Assembly: GCA_017592775.1 (NCBI GenBank)
Contig: JAGFNJ010000001.1
Coordinates: 62,001-126,000, forward strand
Length of the DNA: 64,000 bases
Origin: Candidatus Accumulibacter conexus
GTDB taxonomy: Bacteria; Pseudomonadota; Gammaproteobacteria; Burkholderiales; Rhodocyclaceae
Direction: 5' to 3'
Shown: positions 17,131 to 26,212 of the stretch, piece by piece
Position numbering within the stretch: position 1 is the first letter of the stretch
How the letters are laid out: every line of letters begins with the position of its first letter
Made by a program: the position numbers and the translations under genes
The notes under the pieces: generated by a model
Told to the model about the DNA's origin: nothing
Databases searched by the model: none
What the model saw: the letters and a program-made list of their open reading frames with translations, nothing else

Positions 17131-17949
17131 ATGGCACGCCGACGGCACGAGGAGGAGCATGACAATCACGAGCGCTGGCTCGTTTCGTACGCCGATTTCA
17201 TCACCCTGCTGTTTGCCTTCTTCGTCGTCATGTACGCGCTCTCATCGGTAAACGAGGGCAAGTACCGGATCCTCAGCAACTCGATGGTCGTTGCCTTCCG
17301 CAATCCTCCGGTGAACAGCGTCGGGCAGACGCCGACGGTCATTCCGACACCGTCTCCCTCCGTCCCCACGCCTCTGTCGAGCAAGTCATCCGAAGGCCAG
17401 CGGCAAAAGGAGCGGGAGAAGATGCGGCAGGTGGCGAAGAACATCCTTGATGTCATGGCGCCACTCGTCGAACAGGGCAAGGTACGGGTGCTGGAGACGA
17501 GCCGCGGCGTGAGCATCGAGATCAACGACAGCATCCTGTTCTCGCCCGGGCAGGCACTTCTCAACCCCACGCTGGCCAAGGCCATGCTGTCGGTGGCAGA
17601 GGTTCTGGTGCCGGCGGAGTTTCCGATTACCATCGAGGGCCACACGGACAACATGCCGATCAGCAATGCACAGTTTCCCTCCAATTGGGAACTGTCCGCG
17701 GTGCGTGCGACCACCGTGCTGCGGTTGTTCGCGGATGCCGGGATTGCCGCCGAGAGGCTGACGGCGATTGGCTACGCCGACACGCGTCCTGTCGAGCCCA
17801 ATCTGCTCGCCGACGGGCGGGCGCGGAATCGTCGCGTGACGATTCTCATCGACTCGGAGATTCCGGAAAAGAGCACCGAACTCGATCTGCAGGGGTCGGC
17901 AACGCCGCCCACGGGTGCGCGGACGACGACGCCAGCTGCCGTACGCTAG
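17131..17949 (+). CDS. motD: Flagellar stator protein MotB (MotD type)
   Basis: MotB anchors the stator to peptidoglycan. The 272 residues have one membrane segment (WLVSYADFITLLFAFFVVMY) with the ion-conducting Asp22, a Pro/Ser-rich linker (about 60-95) and a C-terminal OmpA domain (about 120-255) with DSILFSPGQALL, EGHTDNMPI and RNRRVTIL. The frame is open from 17068, but the ATG at 17131 follows the motC stop directly and gives the family start. The last codons overlap the convergent flgN gene by 4 bp. No terminator separates the two convergent operons. Confidence 0.94.
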   Translation: MARRRHEEEHDNHERWLVSYADFITLLFAFFVVMYALSSVNEGKYRILSNSMVVAFRNPPVNSVGQTPTVIPTPSPSVPTPLSSKSSEGQRQKEREKMRQVAKNILDVMAPLVEQGKVRVLETSRGVSIEINDSILFSPGQALLNPTLAKAMLSVAEVLVPAEFPITIEGHTDNMPISNAQFPSNWELSAVRATTVLRLFADAGIAAERLTAIGYADTRPVEPNLLADGRARNRRVTILIDSEIPEKSTELDLQGSATPPTGARTTTPAAVR

Positions 17950-18470
17950 GCGCTGTCGCTGATGCGGCCGCTGCCGCCTGGCCTGCTCTGACCGTCGGGA
18001 CCGTACAGTCCCAGGGCGCCACTGCTGCCGACGAGGGCCGCGATGGCCTGGGCGTTGCTCTGCAGGCGAAGTTGAATCACTTCACCATTCAGCCGATTCA
18101 GTTCTCGCGCCTGGGTCGCCAGGGGCAGCAGCTCGGCCCACGCAGTGCGGGCGTCGTCCTCGCCCGGGTGGGCAGCAAACCAGGCCGCCACGCCGGCGCG
18201 GTCCGCACTCAAGCCGTCGGCAGCGAGGGTCGCGCGGCGCTGTTCAGCGATGGCAGCCAAGCGCGCTGCGAGTTCGTTCTTGTCCTGCAGCAGTTCCGGC
18301 AGACCATCAACGTCACCCTCGATCAGCAGCCTCTGCTCGCGTTCGAGCAGGCCGACGAAGCCCCGGACGACAGTGACTTCTTCTTCGAGCAGTTGTCGCA
18401 AGGCCGTCACCGTTGGCAGTCGCTCGTGAAGGGACTGCTCAGGAGCGCCGCTGCGCAGCCACGAGTTCAC
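17946..18470 (-). CDS. flgN: Flagellar export chaperone FlgN
   Basis: FlgN escorts FlgK and FlgL to the export gate. The 174-residue product is largely alpha-helical with the family core LLEEEVTVVRGFVGLLEREQ and a C-terminal helix NRLNGEVIQLRLQSNAQAI, the usual chaperone layout. The assignment rests on this core and on its place behind flgM. The start is uncertain: the GTG at 18470 overlaps flgM by 32 bp, and an internal GTG about 20 codons downstream would also keep the whole core. Confidence 0.85.
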   Translation of the reverse strand: MNSWLRSGAPEQSLHERLPTVTALRQLLEEEVTVVRGFVGLLEREQRLLIEGDVDGLPELLQDKNELAARLAAIAEQRRATLAADGLSADRAGVAAWFAAHPGEDDARTAWAELLPLATQARELNRLNGEVIQLRLQSNAQAIAALVGSSGALGLYGPDGQSRPGGSGRISDSA

Positions 18471-18720
18471 TCGCCGATGTGATCAGCCGCTCGGCAATCG
18501 CCTCGGCATTGATCGTGAAACGGCCCTCGCTGATCGCCTGTCTGATCTCGGCGACACGGCCGGAATCGAAGGCGCCTGCGTCGCCCGGTGACTGCAGTTG
18601 TGCCGCCAGCTCGCTCAGATGAACCTCTGTCGCGGCGCCCGTCGGCGGTTTGACGACGGCGGCGCGGTTGCGCGTTTCGCCAAGTACGCTGGCGGAATTG
18701 CTTGTGCTGTCGATTTTCAC
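18439..18720 (-). CDS. flgM: Anti-sigma-28 factor FlgM
   Basis: FlgM binds FliA and keeps late genes silent until the hook is complete, when it is exported. The 93 residues show the unstructured N-terminus (MKIDSTSNSASVLGE) and the C-terminal FliA-binding helices (VAEIRQAISEGRFTINAEAI, AERLITSASEL). A near-consensus FliA promoter lies 35 bp upstream, which would give direct feedback by FliA on its own antagonist. It is followed by flgN and preceded by flgA on the same strand. Confidence 0.95.
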   Translation of the reverse strand: MKIDSTSNSASVLGETRNRAAVVKPPTGAATEVHLSELAAQLQSPGDAGAFDSGRVAEIRQAISEGRFTINAEAIAERLITSASELVAAQRRS

Positions 18721-18754
18721 GGTGGTGCCCCTTGAACGGTTGTCCTCAATTCAC

Positions 18755-18781
18755 TAATCGGCGGACGGCGTTGAAACTTTA
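18755..18781 (-). promoter_or_regulatory. Sigma-28 (FliA) promoter of flgM-flgN
   Basis: Read on the minus strand, a perfect -35 (TAAAGTTT) is followed after 11 bases by GCCGATTA, seven of eight matches to the FliA -10 GCCGATAA. The -10 box ends 35 bp before the flgM start. It is the best sigma-28 site in the window. Confidence 0.88.
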
Positions 18782-18813
18782 ACATTTTTTTCGAACCGGG
18801 GCCGGCTGGCCAG

Positions 18814-19530
18814 TCAGTAGTTCACCTCGACGATGCCGCCCTGGCGGGCGATGCCGCTGACCAACTGCCCTGATGCCGTTCGCACCTGGGCAACCTGACC
18901 CTCGGCGGCGTTGTTCAGGGCCTTTCCTTCGTTGCTGACGCTGAACCCGGCACCGCTCGAAAGCAACTTGACGCTCTGTCCCTGCTGCACCGCCCAGGCC
19001 GCGCTGAGCAACTCGCTGCGCAGGGGCTGGCCGACAGCGACACCCTGGCGTGCCGTCTTGCCGATCGCCTGTGCCGGGTCGGTCAGAACACTGGCTGGCA
19101 GCGCGCCGAGATCACCGCTCTGCGGCAGCAGGTCGGCAGCGCCGACGACCTGTCCGGGCGCGAGCTGTCGTGCCGCGACGAGATAGTTGCCGGCAATCCG
19201 TATCTGTACCGGCACGTACACCGTCCACCGACTCGGTCCGAGGCAACGGACGCCGACTGTCGTGTTCCCCCAGAGGCGGCTCCCCGATGGCAGGAAGGGC
19301 TCGAAGGCGTTGCAGGCGGTGAGTCGGGCGTGGCGATCGAGCTGGCCGATCTGGAAGGTCACCGTTCCCGGCAGGGCGGCTGTCTGCACGCGCAGATAGT
19401 CGTCGAGGGCCGCCGCCAAGGTGGTCTGCGCGCCGACGCCCCTGCCCGTCAGGGCCAGCACGGCAAGGACCAGAAGGGTGGCCAGAAGTGACCATCCGGA
19501 GTGTTGCGGTACGCGTGAGATTGCTGGCAT
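18814..19530 (-). CDS. flgA: Flagellar P-ring assembly chaperone FlgA
   Basis: FlgA is a periplasmic chaperone that helps FlgI form the P ring. The 238-residue product has a signal peptide (hydrophobic core LLATLLVLAVLAL, cleavage near GVGAQ) and the family SAF-type C-terminal domain: IAGNYLVAARQLAPGQVVGA, then QAIGKTARQGVAVGQPLR and VKLLSSGAGFSVSNEGKA, ending GIARQGGIVEV. The ATG at 19530 is preferred over the in-frame ATG at 19581 because it puts the signal peptide near the N-terminus. The divergent flgB operon starts 338 bp away. Confidence 0.92.
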   Translation of the reverse strand: MPAISRVPQHSGWSLLATLLVLAVLALTGRGVGAQTTLAAALDDYLRVQTAALPGTVTFQIGQLDRHARLTACNAFEPFLPSGSRLWGNTTVGVRCLGPSRWTVYVPVQIRIAGNYLVAARQLAPGQVVGAADLLPQSGDLGALPASVLTDPAQAIGKTARQGVAVGQPLRSELLSAAWAVQQGQSVKLLSSGAGFSVSNEGKALNNAAEGQVAQVRTASGQLVSGIARQGGIVEVNY

Positions 19531-19868
19531 GCCGCCATTTTGCCTCAATCTGTCTGCTGCGGGCAGGAACTGCGGCGCCAATCGGCCCGCGAGTGATTGC
19601 TGGCGGCAATATTTGCCGCGCGGCCGGCAAGGACGGTCGCTGACTGGCGCCAGTGCGGCTGCACATCAGCCGGCGGCGGCGCCATCCCCGTGGCCGGGCG
19701 TCACCGGTGATCGGCCCCGTCTGGTCGCCCGCAGCCAGCCAGGCGGCAGGAAAGGCGGCCGCGAGGCCAGCGCTTCGGGCCTGCGGGGTGACCCACGCCG
19801 CAGCGCTCTGGTCTCATGGCATGGGTATTGCTTGGAGTATCCTTGTCCGACCGATCGAGGGGCGCCCG
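19531..19868. other. Divergent flgA/flgB intergenic region
   Basis: This 338-bp gap separates the leftward flgAMN genes from the rightward flgB operon. It holds a sigma-54 promoter for flgB near its right end. No convincing sigma-54, sigma-28 or sigma-70 motif was found for flgA on the minus strand, and no likely small gene is seen. Confidence 0.6.
19817..19832 (+). promoter_or_regulatory. Sigma-54 promoter of the flgB-flgJ operon
   Basis: TGGCATGGGTATTGCT matches the consensus TGGCACG-N4-TTGCW with GG (-24) and GC (-12) separated by exactly 10 bases. It lies 36 bp before flgB, so transcription would start about 25 bp before the gene. This implies control by a FleQ/FlrC-type enhancer-binding protein encoded elsewhere. 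Confidence 0.82.
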
Positions 19869-20273
19869 ATGCTCAGCAAGCTTGACCGCAATCTCCAGTT
19901 CCATCAGCAGGCACTTGGTCTGCGCGCCAGTCGTCAGCAGGTGCTGGCCGGCAACATTGCCAACGCCGATACGCCGAACTTCAAGGCCCGCGATTTCCAT
20001 TTCGCCGCCGCTCTGGAGAATGCACTCGCTGGCAGGGCTGGCGGTGCCCTGCCGCTGACGATGACCGCGTCCCGCCATCTGGCCGGCGACGCGAATCAGG
20101 GGGCCCCGTCGCTGTTGTATCGGCAGCCGGTGCAGCCGAGTGCCGATGGCAATACGGTCGAAATGGATGTGGAGGGGGCCCAACTGGCCGCGAACAGCAT
20201 CTTCTACGAGGCCGGGCTGAGCTTCATCAGCGGCAAGATCAGAACCATGATGACGGCGTTGCAGGGGCAGTAG
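19869..20273 (+). CDS. flgB: Flagellar proximal rod protein FlgB
   Basis: FlgB is one of the proximal rod subunits exported through the basal body. The 134 residues show the rod-protein N-terminal motif RQQVLAGNIANADTPNFKARDF and the C-terminal helix LAANSIFYEAGLSFISGKIR, which pair as a coiled coil in the rod. The frame is open well upstream, but the ATG at 19869 gives the conserved family start and lies just after the sigma-54 promoter. It is the first gene of a nine-gene rod/hook operon. Confidence 0.95.
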   Translation: MLSKLDRNLQFHQQALGLRASRQQVLAGNIANADTPNFKARDFHFAAALENALAGRAGGALPLTMTASRHLAGDANQGAPSLLYRQPVQPSADGNTVEMDVEGAQLAANSIFYEAGLSFISGKIRTMMTALQGQ

Positions 20274-20275
20274 TG

Positions 20276-20680
20276 ATGGGCATGTTCACGACTTTCCACG
20301 TCGCTGGCAGCGCGCTGACGGCGCAGTCCGTCCGCCTCAATGCGGTTGCCAGCAACATGGCCAACGCCGACAGCGTGATCGGTTCCGATGGCAAACCCTA
20401 TCGCGCAAGGCAGGTGGTGTTCGCGGCGACGCCGATGGGCAATGCCGCCGCGCAGGGTGTCCGGGTGACGCAGGTCGTCGAGGACAGCAGTCCAGCACGC
20501 CTGGTCTACGACCCGCGCAACCCGGCGGCGAACGAGCGTGGCTACGTCGAGATGCCGAACGTCAGCGTGGTCGATGAAATGACCAACATGATCTCGGCCG
20601 CACGCGCCTACCAGACCAATGCCGAGGTGATGAATACGGCCAAGCAGTTGTTGCTGAAGACGTTGAGCATTGGCCAGTAG
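20276..20680 (+). CDS. flgC: Flagellar proximal rod protein FlgC
   Basis: This 134-residue rod subunit carries the family motif LNAVASNMANADSVIG, the Pro/Gly loop YDPRNPAANERGYVEMPNVS and the C-terminal helix MISAARAYQTNAEVMNTAKQ. Starts at a GTG (20273), an ATG (20276) and a second ATG (20282) are all possible. The ATG at 20276 is well spaced from AGGGG at 20263-20267. It follows flgB with almost no gap. Confidence 0.95.
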   Translation: MGMFTTFHVAGSALTAQSVRLNAVASNMANADSVIGSDGKPYRARQVVFAATPMGNAAAQGVRVTQVVEDSSPARLVYDPRNPAANERGYVEMPNVSVVDEMTNMISAARAYQTNAEVMNTAKQLLLKTLSIGQ

Positions 20681-20712
20681 TCATCACCCATCCCCAAGTC
20701 GAGGAGAATCTC

Positions 20713-21393
20713 ATGGTAAGTGTTCAGTCCGTTAACGCCGCGAGCGACCTGTTTGCCACGCTCAATGCGCGGGCCGGCGGCGGTACGGCGTCGGCAACGA
20801 GCAGCGAGGAGGTGCAGAATCGCTTTCTCAAGCTGCTGGTGACCCAGTTGCAGAACCAGGATCCGCTCAATCCGCTGGACAACGCGGCGGTCACCACGCA
20901 GGTTTCCCAGATCAGCACCGTCACCGGAATCGAGAAGCTGAACAGCACCCTGGAAGCGCTGCTGGGCAGTTACCAGGATACGCAGGCGCTGCAGGGCGCG
21001 GCCTTGATGGGCCGCAACGTGCTCACCGCCGGTTCGCGTCTGTCGCTGGTCGGTGGCCAGGCGGTTGCCGGTGTCAACATGGTCGAGGCCGCTGATCAGG
21101 TCAAGCTGACGATCCGCGATGGCGCTGGGACGGTCGTACAGAGCCAGAACCTCGGCGCGCGGGAGGCCGGCAGCTTCAGCTTCGTCTGGGATGGCAAGAA
21201 CGATGCAGGGTTGGCGGTAGCGCCCGGCAACTACAGCTTCCAGGTCAGCGCGCTGCGCGGTGCAGACAAGGTGGCAGCCGAACCCCTGCAGCTGGGCACG
21301 GTATCTGCTCTGGTGAAGACGGCGAAGGGGTTCGAACTTGAAGTCGGCGGCGTCGGCCGGATTGGCTTCGACAAGGTACAGCAGATTCTCTAG
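20713..21393 (+). CDS. flgD: Hook capping/scaffold protein FlgD
   Basis: FlgD caps the growing hook and is discarded when the hook is finished. The 226 residues contain the conserved N-terminal scaffold motif NRFLKLLVTQLQNQDPLNPL followed by TTQVSQISTVTGIEKLN. A FlgD Ig-like domain with TIRDGAGTVVQSQNLG, the FVWDGKN motif and APGNYSFQVSA completes it. A GAGGAG ribosome site precedes the ATG. The gene is intact and lies in the usual flgCDE order. Confidence 0.96.
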   Translation: MVSVQSVNAASDLFATLNARAGGGTASATSSEEVQNRFLKLLVTQLQNQDPLNPLDNAAVTTQVSQISTVTGIEKLNSTLEALLGSYQDTQALQGAALMGRNVLTAGSRLSLVGGQAVAGVNMVEAADQVKLTIRDGAGTVVQSQNLGAREAGSFSFVWDGKNDAGLAVAPGNYSFQVSALRGADKVAAEPLQLGTVSALVKTAKGFELEVGGVGRIGFDKVQQIL

Positions 21394-21410
21394 GAAGATC
21401 GGGGGACAGA

Positions 21411-22661
21411 ATGAGTTTCCAACAAGGTTTGAGCGGTCTGGATGCAGCAGCCTCTTCGCTCGATGTGATCGGCAACAACGTCGCCAACGCCAGCACGGTC
21501 GGTTTCAAGCGGGCCAACGCCAATTTTGCCGATGTCTTCGCCGCTTCCCTGGGCATCGTCGGCGCCTCGCAGATCGGCATCGGCGTGTCGATTGGCGCGA
21601 TCCAGCAACAGTTCACCCAGGGCAACCTGACGACCACCGACAATGCTCTCGACCTTGCGGTCAATGGTGGCGGCTTCTTCCGCATGAGCGACGATGGCGC
21701 CATCAGCTATACGCGCAACGGGCAGTTCCACATCGACAACCAGGGTTACATCATCAATGACCAGAAGCTTCGCCTGACGGGTTATCCGGTCAGCGTGACC
21801 GGCGCCATCACGCCGGCCAATCCGATCGAACTGCAACTGTCGGCGAGCCAGATCCCACCCCGCGCGACGAGCCACCCGCTCTCGGGCGACGTGGCGGCGG
21901 TACTCAATCTCGATTCGCGCGATACCGTCCCGGTGCTGTCACCTTTCGACTACACCAATCCGTCGACCTACAATTTCTCGACCGCGCTGACCGTCTTCGA
22001 CACGCTGGGCGTGTCGCACAACCTGACCACCTATTACGTCTTGAACGCGCCGACGCCCCCAACCGGCGGCGAGTGGACGGTGCATGCGACGCTTGATGGT
22101 GCCAACCCGCAGATCCTTCCTGGCGGCAATCTCGTCTTTGACACATCGGGCGCGCTGAGTTCGGCGCCGACCTACACCCTGCCGTCGTGGCCACTGAGCA
22201 GCGGCGCCGTGACGCCATGGTCGCCGGGAGTGATCGACTTCACCGGAACGACCCAGTACGGCAGCGCATCGAGCGTTGATCGCCTGACGCAGGGCGGTTA
22301 TGCAACCGGCAGCCTGGTCGGCATCGGTGTCCTCAGTGACGGTATCGTGCAGGGCCGCTACAGCAATGGCCAGACGCGCAGCATGGGACAGCTGGTACTG
22401 GCCACCTTTGCCGACCCCAATGGGCTGCTCAACCTGGGCAACAACCAGTGGACTGCAACCTCCACCTCCGGGCCCGAACTGGTTGGCGCGCCTGCTTCGG
22501 GCAGCCGTGGCGTGATCCAGTCGGCGGCGGTCGAGGATTCCAACGTCGATCTGACCAACGAACTGGTGGCGATGATCACCGCGCAGCGCAACTACCAGGC
22601 GAATGCGCAGACGATCAAGACACAGGATCAGATCATGCAGACGCTGATCAACCTGCGCTGA
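21411..22661 (+). CDS. flgE: Flagellar hook protein FlgE
   Basis: FlgE polymerises into the hook. The 416 residues have the N-terminal axial motif LDVIGNNVANASTVGFKRAN, the LDLAVNGGGFFRM turn, a variable central part with AVLNLDSRDTVP, and the C-terminal axial helix VDLTNELVAMITAQRNYQAN. The length is typical of a hook protein without a large extra domain. Confidence 0.96.
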   Translation: MSFQQGLSGLDAAASSLDVIGNNVANASTVGFKRANANFADVFAASLGIVGASQIGIGVSIGAIQQQFTQGNLTTTDNALDLAVNGGGFFRMSDDGAISYTRNGQFHIDNQGYIINDQKLRLTGYPVSVTGAITPANPIELQLSASQIPPRATSHPLSGDVAAVLNLDSRDTVPVLSPFDYTNPSTYNFSTALTVFDTLGVSHNLTTYYVLNAPTPPTGGEWTVHATLDGANPQILPGGNLVFDTSGALSSAPTYTLPSWPLSSGAVTPWSPGVIDFTGTTQYGSASSVDRLTQGGYATGSLVGIGVLSDGIVQGRYSNGQTRSMGQLVLATFADPNGLLNLGNNQWTATSTSGPELVGAPASGSRGVIQSAAVEDSNVDLTNELVAMITAQRNYQANAQTIKTQDQIMQTLINLR

Positions 22662-22691
22662 TTTCCCGGCTCCTGACGGCACGGAGGCTGC

Positions 22692-23441
22692 ATGGATCGT
22701 CTGATCTACACTGCGATGAGCGGCGCCAAGCAGGCGTTTCTGCAGCAGGCGGGGGTGGCGCACAATCTGGCGAATGTGGCGACCGTCGGCTACCGTGCGA
22801 TGGAGAACCGATTCCGCGCCGTACCCGTGCTCGGCGCTGGCCAGCCGACGCGGGCCTTCACGATCGACGCCTCGGTCGCCAACAGCTTCGAACAGGGCCC
22901 ATTGATGACCACCGGACGGCCGCTCGACGTGGCCCTGCGTGGGCGCGGCTGGATCGCCGTTCAGGGAGCTGACGGCAACGAGGCCTACACGCGAGCCGGC
23001 AACCTGGTGACCGATGCCAACGGCGTCCTGCAGACCAGTTCCGGCAACCTCGTCCTCGGTGAGGGTGGGCCGATCACGCTGCCGCCGGACAACAACATCG
23101 TCATTGCCGCCGACGGCACGGTATCCGGCGTGCCACGCACCGGCGCTGGTGCGGCGAGCAGCGTCAATGTGGTTGGCCGGATCAAGCTCGTCAATCCACC
23201 GGAAAGCGATCTGGTGCGCGGTGACGACGGGCTGTTCCGGACGCGCAACGCCCAGCCGGCGATCGCGGACGAGGCCGTGTCGCTCGAGCCTGGCGCACTC
23301 GAGGGCAGCAACGTGAATTCGGTCGACGCCATGGTGCGGATGATCAGCCTGGCGCGCCAGTTCGAACTGCAGGTCCGGATGCTGCAGACGGCGGAGGCGA
23401 ACGCCCGTGCCGCAACCGCCTTGCTCACCATGAACCGCTGA
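22692..23441 (+). CDS. flgF: Flagellar proximal rod protein FlgF
   Basis: This rod protein of 249 residues begins [20 protein letters not shown] and shows [20 protein letters not shown] and the C-terminal [20 protein letters not shown], the pattern that separates FlgF from FlgG. Its position between flgE and flgG agrees. The gene is complete, with 30 bp to flgE and 10 bp to flgG. Confidence 0.95.
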   Translation: MDRLIYTAMSGAKQAFLQQAGVAHNLANVATVGYRAMENRFRAVPVLGAGQPTRAFTIDASVANSFEQGPLMTTGRPLDVALRGRGWIAVQGADGNEAYTRAGNLVTDANGVLQTSSGNLVLGEGGPITLPPDNNIVIAADGTVSGVPRTGAGAASSVNVVGRIKLVNPPESDLVRGDDGLFRTRNAQPAIADEAVSLEPGALEGSNVNSVDAMVRMISLARQFELQVRMLQTAEANARAATALLTMNR

Positions 23442-23451
23442 TCGGAAACCG

Positions 23452-24234
23452 ATGATCACTTCTCTCTGGACCGCGAGTACCGGTCTCACCGCACAGCAGG
23501 TACAGATCGACGTCATTGCCAACAACCTGGCGAACGTCAGCACCAATGGCTTCAAGCAGGCACGGGGAATCTTCGCCGACCTGCTCTACAAGACCGTGCG
23601 CCAGCCGGGCGCACAGTCGTCGCAGACGACCCAGATTCCCGACGGACTGCAGATCGGCCTGGGCACGACGCCGGTGTCGACCGGTCGCATCTTCACCCAG
23701 GGGTCGTTGCAGCAGACCGGCAACAGTCTCGACATGGCGATCGACGGGGCGGGCTTCTTCCAGGTGTTGCTGCCGGACGGGACCAACGCCTACACACGGG
23801 ACGGGTCGTTCCAGAAAGACAATCAGGGGCAGATCGTCACCGCCAGTGGCTATCCCGTGCAGCCGGCGATCACCATCCCGCAGAACGCGCTGACCGTGAC
23901 CGTCGCCACCGATGGCGTCGTCAGCGTCACCTTGCCGAACGTCACCGCGCCGCTGCAGATCGGAACCATCCAGGTGGCGACCTTCATCAACAATGGCGGC
24001 CTGCAGAGCCTGGGCGACAACCTCTATCAGGAGACGGCATCGAGCGGCACGCCAACGCTGAACACGCCGGGCAGCAACGGCGCCGGCATGGTGGTTCAGT
24101 CCTATGTCGAAGCGTCCAACGTCAACGTCGCGCAGGAGCTGGTGCTGATGATCCAGACGCAGCGGGCGTACGAGCTGAACGCCAAGGTCGTGTCGACATC
24201 CGACCAGATGCTGGCGCGTCTGACGCAGCTGTAG
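23452..24234 (+). CDS. flgG: Flagellar distal rod protein FlgG
   Basis: FlgG forms the distal rod that passes through the P and L rings. The 260 residues start [20 protein letters not shown] and contain [20 protein letters not shown], the [18 protein letters not shown] block and the C-terminal [19 protein letters not shown]. These are hallmark FlgG sequences, and the length matches the 260 residues of the enteric protein. Confidence 0.97.
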   Translation: MITSLWTASTGLTAQQVQIDVIANNLANVSTNGFKQARGIFADLLYKTVRQPGAQSSQTTQIPDGLQIGLGTTPVSTGRIFTQGSLQQTGNSLDMAIDGAGFFQVLLPDGTNAYTRDGSFQKDNQGQIVTASGYPVQPAITIPQNALTVTVATDGVVSVTLPNVTAPLQIGTIQVATFINNGGLQSLGDNLYQETASSGTPTLNTPGSNGAGMVVQSYVEASNVNVAQELVLMIQTQRAYELNAKVVSTSDQMLARLTQL

Positions 24235-24244
24235 GAATCCGTTC

Positions 24245-24919
24245 ATGTCCGCCCGATCATCCCTGCCGCTGGCCGCCGCTCTCCTGCTGCTCGCCGCCTG
24301 TACCACCGTTCCGCCAACCAACGTCCATCAACCGATGACGGCCCGGCCGCAGCCGCGGCCGGAGCAACTGGCGGCAGCACTGGCCTCGACTGGCAGCATC
24401 TATCAGGCAGGTGCCTCGCGCACCTTGTTCGAGGATCGGCGGGCGCGGCATGTCGGCGACACGATCACGGTGACAATCACCGAGAACACTTCCGCTGCGA
24501 CGAAGTCGAACAACAACATCGCCAAGACCGGCAGCATCAACGCCTCGATCGGGCCGAACCTGAATCTGCCCGGGAAGACACTGACCGAGCTGAAGGCGAA
24601 CAGCAGCAACGTCGCCAGCGGCAAGGGTGACGCGGCAGCCAACAACGTTTTCACCGGGACGATCACGGTGACGGTCGTCGAGGTCCTGCCGAACGGCAAT
24701 CTGCTGGTATCGGGAGAGAAACAGGTGGCGATCGGCCATGGGCAGGAGTACATCCGCCTGTCGGGCATCGTCAATCCCTACTTCGTCAACGCCTCCAATA
24801 CCATCGCTTCGTCGCAGATCGCCGATGCGCGCATCGAGTACAAGGAAAGCGGTGCCATCAGCGAGGCGCAGGTGATTGGCTGGCTGGCACGCTTCTTCCT
24901 GACGGTCATGCCGTTCTGA
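24245..24919 (+). CDS. flgH: Flagellar L-ring lipoprotein FlgH
   Basis: FlgH makes the L ring in the outer membrane. The 224 residues begin with a lipoprotein signal ending LLLLAAC, followed by the conserved SIYQAGASRTLFEDRRARHV, GDTITVTITENTSA, a Gly/Asn-rich loop, and the C-terminal EYIRLSGIVNPYFVNASNTI and ADARIEYKESG blocks. It lies 10 bp after flgG. The 119 bp to flgI hold only a weak inverted repeat and no recognisable gene. Confidence 0.96.
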   Translation: MSARSSLPLAAALLLLAACTTVPPTNVHQPMTARPQPRPEQLAAALASTGSIYQAGASRTLFEDRRARHVGDTITVTITENTSAATKSNNNIAKTGSINASIGPNLNLPGKTLTELKANSSNVASGKGDAAANNVFTGTITVTVVEVLPNGNLLVSGEKQVAIGHGQEYIRLSGIVNPYFVNASNTIASSQIADARIEYKESGAISEAQVIGWLARFFLTVMPF

Positions 24920-25038
24920 GCAGCGGTGAGGAAGTCGTCGCGCGCAGGCCAGGAAGCGGGGTGGCAGCGATTGAGCCACGCCACCATTTGCCGCGCGCTG
25001 GCAGCGGATTGATCCACAACCTCTGAGGAAGACAGGCC

Positions 25039-26175
25039 ATGTTCTCGATCATCGCCGGAATGCCAGGCTGCACGCGGCTCGGGGCGGCAATTCTTGCCGT
25101 CCTGGCGCTGGCAATGCCCAACACTCCCGTGGCAGCAGAAAGGATCAAGGATCTGGCGTCGTTGCAGGGGGTGCGCAACAACCAGCTGGTCGGTTACGGT
25201 CTGGTTGTCGGACTCGACGGCAGCGGCGACCAGACGACGCAGGCGCCCTTTACGTCGCAGAGCATCATCAACATGCTGGCGCAGTTGGGAACGACCGTGA
25301 ACTCGGTGCAGGGCTTGCAGCTGAAGAACGTCGCGGCCGTCATGGTGACCGCCAATCTGCCGCCCTTTGCGCGGATTGGCCAGCAGATCGACGTCACCGT
25401 CTCGTCGATGGGGAACGCCAAGAGCCTGCGCGGCGGGACGCTGGTGATGACGCCGCTGAAGGGCGCCGACGGCCAGATCTACGCCCAGGCGCAGGGGAAC
25501 CTGCTGGTCGGCGGGGCCGGCGCGGCGTCCGGCGGCAGCAAGGTGGTGGTCAACCACCTGCTGGCGGGTCGCATTGCCGGGGGCGCGACGGTCGAGCGCG
25601 AAGTCCCGACGGCGCTTGGCCAGGGGGCATTCGTGCACTATGAACTCGGAGCGACGGATTTCGGAACCGTGCAGAAGGTGGTCGAGGCGATCAACCGGGA
25701 GACGGCACCGGGTGTCGCCCAGGCTCTCGACGGACGGGTGATTCGCGTCATCGCCCCCGAGGAGGCGAACAGCCGTGTCGCTTTCCTCGGGCGGATCGAA
25801 AACCTCGAAGTTCGACCGACGAAGGCGGTGGCGAAGGTGATCATCAATCCGCGCACCGGCTCGGTGGTCATGAACCAGACGGTCACCATCGACTCCTGCG
25901 CGGTCGCTCATGGTAATCTTTCGGTGATCATCAACACCGAGCAGAAAGTCAGTCAACCCAACCCGCTGTCAGCCGGACAGACGGTGACGACGACGCAGAG
26001 CGAGATCGACATCAAGCAGGGCGGGGGGACCCTGATCCAGCTCAAGGCGGGCGTCAGCCTGGCCGAGGTGGTGAAGGCGATCAACGCCCTGGGTGCCGGA
26101 CCACAGGATCTGCTGTCGATCCTGCAGTCGATGAAGGCGGCCGGCGCGCTGCGTGCCGACCTCGAGATCATCTGA
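25039..26175 (+). CDS. flgI: Flagellar P-ring protein FlgI
   Basis: FlgI forms the periplasmic P ring. The 378 residues have a signal peptide ([19 protein letters not shown]) followed by the family start [20 protein letters not shown] and [18 protein letters not shown]. Further family blocks are [20 protein letters not shown] and, near the C-terminus, [20 protein letters not shown]. Its chaperone FlgA is encoded upstream on the other strand. The gene is complete. Confidence 0.97.
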   Translation: MFSIIAGMPGCTRLGAAILAVLALAMPNTPVAAERIKDLASLQGVRNNQLVGYGLVVGLDGSGDQTTQAPFTSQSIINMLAQLGTTVNSVQGLQLKNVAAVMVTANLPPFARIGQQIDVTVSSMGNAKSLRGGTLVMTPLKGADGQIYAQAQGNLLVGGAGAASGGSKVVVNHLLAGRIAGGATVEREVPTALGQGAFVHYELGATDFGTVQKVVEAINRETAPGVAQALDGRVIRVIAPEEANSRVAFLGRIENLEVRPTKAVAKVIINPRTGSVVMNQTVTIDSCAVAHGNLSVIINTEQKVSQPNPLSAGQTVTTTQSEIDIKQGGGTLIQLKAGVSLAEVVKAINALGAGPQDLLSILQSMKAAGALRADLEII

Positions 26176-26212
26176 GCTGCGCCGTGCGGGAGAACGAAGC
26201 CATGGTCCAATC

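Noticed and set aside
24936..24998. Inverted repeats in the flgH-flgI gap
   Set aside because: The stems are five or six bases, GC-only and without a T-run; the genes on both sides belong to one operon.
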